Below are positions 6,523 to 7,852 of a DNA stretch of 7,852 nucleotides, piece by piece. The notes beneath the pieces were generated by a model. The model saw nothing but the letters and a program-made list of their open reading frames with translations. It was not told the origin of the DNA and made no database searches. A program made the position numbers and the translations under genes. Each line of letters starts with the position of its first letter. The first letter of the stretch is position 1. Origin of the DNA: Treponema sp. UBA3870. Its GTDB lineage: Bacteria > Spirochaetota > Spirochaetia > Treponematales > Treponemataceae. Location: the NCBI GenBank assembly GCA_002392275.1, contig DGGQ01000059.1:1-7852 (forward strand), read 5' to 3'.

Positions 6523-6870
6523 TTACTTTTCTTCTTCTTCCTTGAGGCTTTCAATTACACGGCTGATGGAGTTTATGAAATCTGACAGTTTTTCCAAATC
6601 TTTGTGGATTGAAAGTTTATAGAAAATCTGTGTGCCTGTTTTTCGCGGGGTAATCAATCCCATATCCTTGAGCACTTTCAGATGATGCGAGATGGCGGGA
6701 CGGGATAGCTGTGATTTTTCAGCCAAATCTGTGACGTTGATTCCGGCCTCCCCTGCTGCGGCAATATCCACAATCAGCTGCTGGCGGAATTCATCACCCA
6801 ATGCAATGAATATTGGCAGACACGAGTGCAGGATTTCTCTTGTTCGGTGAAGTTCTTCTTTTGTTATCAT
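6523..6870 (-). CDS. ArsR-family winged-helix transcriptional repressor
   Basis: The 115-residue protein has the compact ArsR/SmtB winged-helix fold. It shows an N-terminal dimerisation helix, FIALGDEFRQQLIVDI (21-36), the helix-turn-helix INVTDLAEKSQLSRPAISHHLKV (44-66), DMGLITPRKTGTQIFYKL as the beta wing (69-86), and a C-terminal helix ending in KEEEEK. The recognition helix SRPAISHHL is typical of the family. The CxC metal site of ArsR alpha-3 and the Asp/His site of SmtB alpha-5 are absent and the only Cys is residue 17, so the ligand is probably not arsenite or zinc through the classical sites. The gene is divergent from the MMPL exporter at 7080, with a 209-bp shared regulatory region that carries a palindromic array. 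It probably represses the exporter, and possibly itself. Confidence 0.9.
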   Translation of the reverse strand: MITKEELHRTREILHSCLPIFIALGDEFRQQLIVDIAAAGEAGINVTDLAEKSQLSRPAISHHLKVLKDMGLITPRKTGTQIFYKLSIHKDLEKLSDFINSISRVIESLKEEEEK

Positions 6871-6883
6871 TTTATCTTTCCCT

Positions 6884-6912
6884 ATTATAAAAGGAGTTTA
6901 TGGCTTTGTCAA
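6884..6912 (-). promoter_or_regulatory. Consensus sigma-70 promoter of arsR
   Basis: On the minus strand, TTGACA (6907-6912) and TATAAT (6884-6889) are exact consensus hexamers with the optimal 17-bp spacer. Transcription should start near 6877, giving a leader of only about 6-8 nt before the ATG at 6870. Such a strong promoter suggests that the regulator represses itself or is abundant. Confidence 0.85.
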
Positions 6913-6963
6913 ACATGGCAAAATGATTTTTGAGTTACGCCTGATTTTTTTTTCAAAATTCTA

Positions 6964-6992
6964 TTGACTATTACATGCGGAATGATTACATT
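6964..6992 (+). promoter_or_regulatory. Probable promoter of the MMPL exporter gene
   Basis: TTGACT (6964-6969, 5/6) and TACATT (6987-6992, 4/6) are 17 bp apart. A T9 tract at 6945-6953 just upstream could act as an UP-like element. Transcription would start at about 6999, directly before the palindromic array, giving a leader of about 80 nt. Confidence 0.45.
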
Positions 6993-7001
6993 TATTAACA
7001 A

Positions 7002-7041
7002 GTTTAACTGTTTAAGCGTTTGAACGTTTCAACTGTTAAAC
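7002..7041. promoter_or_regulatory. 40-bp near-palindrome of 8-nt GTTTnAAC-like units, candidate operator
   Basis: Sixteen of twenty base pairs across the dyad (centre 7021/7022) are complementary. The same stretch can be read as successive 8-mers GTTTAACT, GTTTAAGC, GTTTGAAC, GTTTCAAC and TGTTAAAC, with TTTTAAGC following to 7049. An inner perfect TTGAA-CGT-TTCAA (7020-7032) resembles the TGAAC-type half-sites of ArsR-family operators. It lies between the probable exporter promoter and its start codon, so a bound repressor would block initiation or elongation. Confidence 0.6.
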
Positions 7042-7065
7042 TTTTAAGCAAAAGAAATCAATTAA

Positions 7066-7071
7066 AAGGAG
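7066..7071 (+). promoter_or_regulatory. Ribosome binding site of the MMPL exporter gene
   Basis: AAGGAG lies 8 nt before the ATG at 7080 and fixes that start. Confidence 0.85.
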
Positions 7072-7079
7072 CAGCACTT

Positions 7080-7852
7080 ATGAGTTTTGCAAAAAGATTT
7101 TTCAAACACCCGCCAGTAATTATCGTGCTTTGTGTGGTAATAACCGGTGTTCTTGGATTTTTCATCAAGGATTTGACAATTGACAACTCGATCCGTCAGT
7201 TTCTCCCGCAGAAGGACGCATCATACACACGTCTCTCAGAAACGGAGGAGCAGTTCGGCAGCATGATGGTCATAGGCGTAAGTCTTGAGGCAAAGGACGG
7301 AACAATCCTCACCCCCGAGTACATCGACGTTATCCGAGAGATTACCGACAAATCCCTTGAGCTGAGCGAAGTTTCCGACGTGGACTCCCTCACCCACATA
7401 GATTATGTCTGCGAGGAAGAGGGGGCTGTCTCTGCAAGCCAGCTTATTCCCGAAACTTACACCGGCTCACAGGAAGACATTGAGCTGCTCAAAAGCCGAC
7501 TTAGCGAATGGGATGACATGTACAACCGTGTCCTTGTAAACGACGACATGACCGGCACCCAGCTGCAGATTACCCTGGCTTCCTACGACAAAGATTATGA
7601 AAAGGAGAGGGCTGCGGGCCTTGGCAAAAGAAAAATCCGCTCAGAGGCAGAGATGCAGGAAGGGGTTCTTGACGACGTGACGAAGATTGTAAACAGCGCC
7701 GCTGAAGGCCACAATCTTGACGTTAAGATTTACGGCAACCCGGTGGTGATGCAGAACTCCCGTCTTTTTATGCTTACTGACCTTACCCGCCTTATTCCCC
7801 TGGTAATAGTGGTGGTGCTCCTGTCGCTTTACTTCAGCTTCAAGACTTTGGA
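7080..7852 (+). CDS. RND/MMPL-family exporter, N-terminal 257 residues, cut by window edge
   Basis: This is the start of a large inner-membrane exporter of the RND superfamily (MMPL / HAE3-like), which uses proton flow to move lipids or hydrophobic compounds. It opens MSFAKRFFKHPPVIIVL, with transmembrane segment 1 at about residues 12-29. The family-typical first extracytoplasmic motif follows: DNSIRQFLPQKD (35-46). A large periplasmic porter domain runs from about 45 to 235 (FGSMMVIGVSLEAKDG; PEYIDVIREITD; LDVKIYGNPVVMQNS), and transmembrane segment 2 begins at LIPLVIVVVLLSLYFSF (238-254). The reading frame is open to the window edge. The gene is transcribed away from the ArsR-type repressor, a common arrangement for regulated efflux. 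Substrate unknown; RND components often sit with LolA-like lipoprotein-sorting proteins, which could lie beyond the edge. Confidence 0.9.
   Translation, partial: MSFAKRFFKHPPVIIVLCVVITGVLGFFIKDLTIDNSIRQFLPQKDASYTRLSETEEQFGSMMVIGVSLEAKDGTILTPEYIDVIREITDKSLELSEVSDVDSLTHIDYVCEEEGAVSASQLIPETYTGSQEDIELLKSRLSEWDDMYNRVLVNDDMTGTQLQITLASYDKDYEKERAAGLGKRKIRSEAEMQEGVLDDVTKIVNSAAEGHNLDVKIYGNPVVMQNSRLFMLTDLTRLIPLVIVVVLLSLYFSFKTL

Noticed and set aside
6355..6585. Plus-strand 76-residue hydrophobic frame between the LRR gene and arsR
   Set aside because: It runs antisense into arsR, has no ribosome-binding site, and its Phe/Leu-rich character reflects T-rich sequence rather than a membrane protein.
6900..6926. 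Mini-ORF MALSNMAK with AAGGAG just upstream, as a leader peptide of the exporter
   Set aside because: It overlaps the arsR promoter, and the AAGGAG is simply the complement of that promoter's spacer. The likely exporter promoter (6964-6992) lies downstream, so the exporter mRNA would not contain it.

Overview
The window looks like a chromosomal segment of a spirochaete, most likely a Treponema. The GroEL N-terminus begins MAKQL and its sequence resembles treponemal GroEL. prfA and prmC are fused head to tail as in many bacteria. The accessory genes (clostripain-like secreted protein, AAA_14/DUF4143 ATPase, leucine-rich-repeat protein, MMPL exporter) are types I associate with gut and oral treponemes. 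This assignment is an inference from protein resemblance; there is no rRNA in the window.

Layout. Positions 1-273 (minus) hold the first 91 codons of groEL, cut by the left edge. Positions 402-2396 (minus) encode a secreted protein with the peptidase C11 (clostripain) fold pattern, in which both expected catalytic residues appear to be lost. An 80-bp divergent promoter region separates it from the plus-strand operon prfA-prmC (2477-4482): release factor 1 and the methyltransferase that modifies its GGQ glutamine, overlapping by one base. prmC converges, with only 4 bp between stop codons, on a minus-strand AAA_14/DUF4143 ATPase (4487-5683). Upstream of the ATPase is a 39-bp tandem duplication in which each unit is itself an inverted repeat. 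Further upstream, still on the minus strand, are a small leucine-rich-repeat protein (5831-6343), possibly the 3' part of a frameshifted gene, and an ArsR-family repressor (6523-6870). The repressor diverges from a large RND/MMPL-type exporter whose first 257 codons (7080 onward) are visible before the right edge.

Regulation is the most interesting layer. arsR has an exact sigma-70 consensus promoter (TTGACA-17-TATAAT). The exporter promoter is followed by a 40-bp near-palindrome built of 8-nt GTTTnAAC-like units, a good candidate operator or leader hairpin. Four genes (C11-like gene, prfA, ATPase, arsR) have promoter-like elements so close to the start codon that their transcripts would have leaders of roughly 0-8 nt, and they lack clear Shine-Dalgarno sequences inside such leaders. 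groEL and the exporter instead carry strong AAGGAG sites.

Functionally there are three themes: core protein synthesis and folding (groEL, prfA, prmC), an exported pseudo-protease-like protein of unknown role, and an accessory stretch, visibly richer in A/T in its intergenic regions, with an ATPase of unknown role, an LRR protein and a repressor/exporter pair. No RNA genes, CRISPR arrays or insertion sequences were seen.
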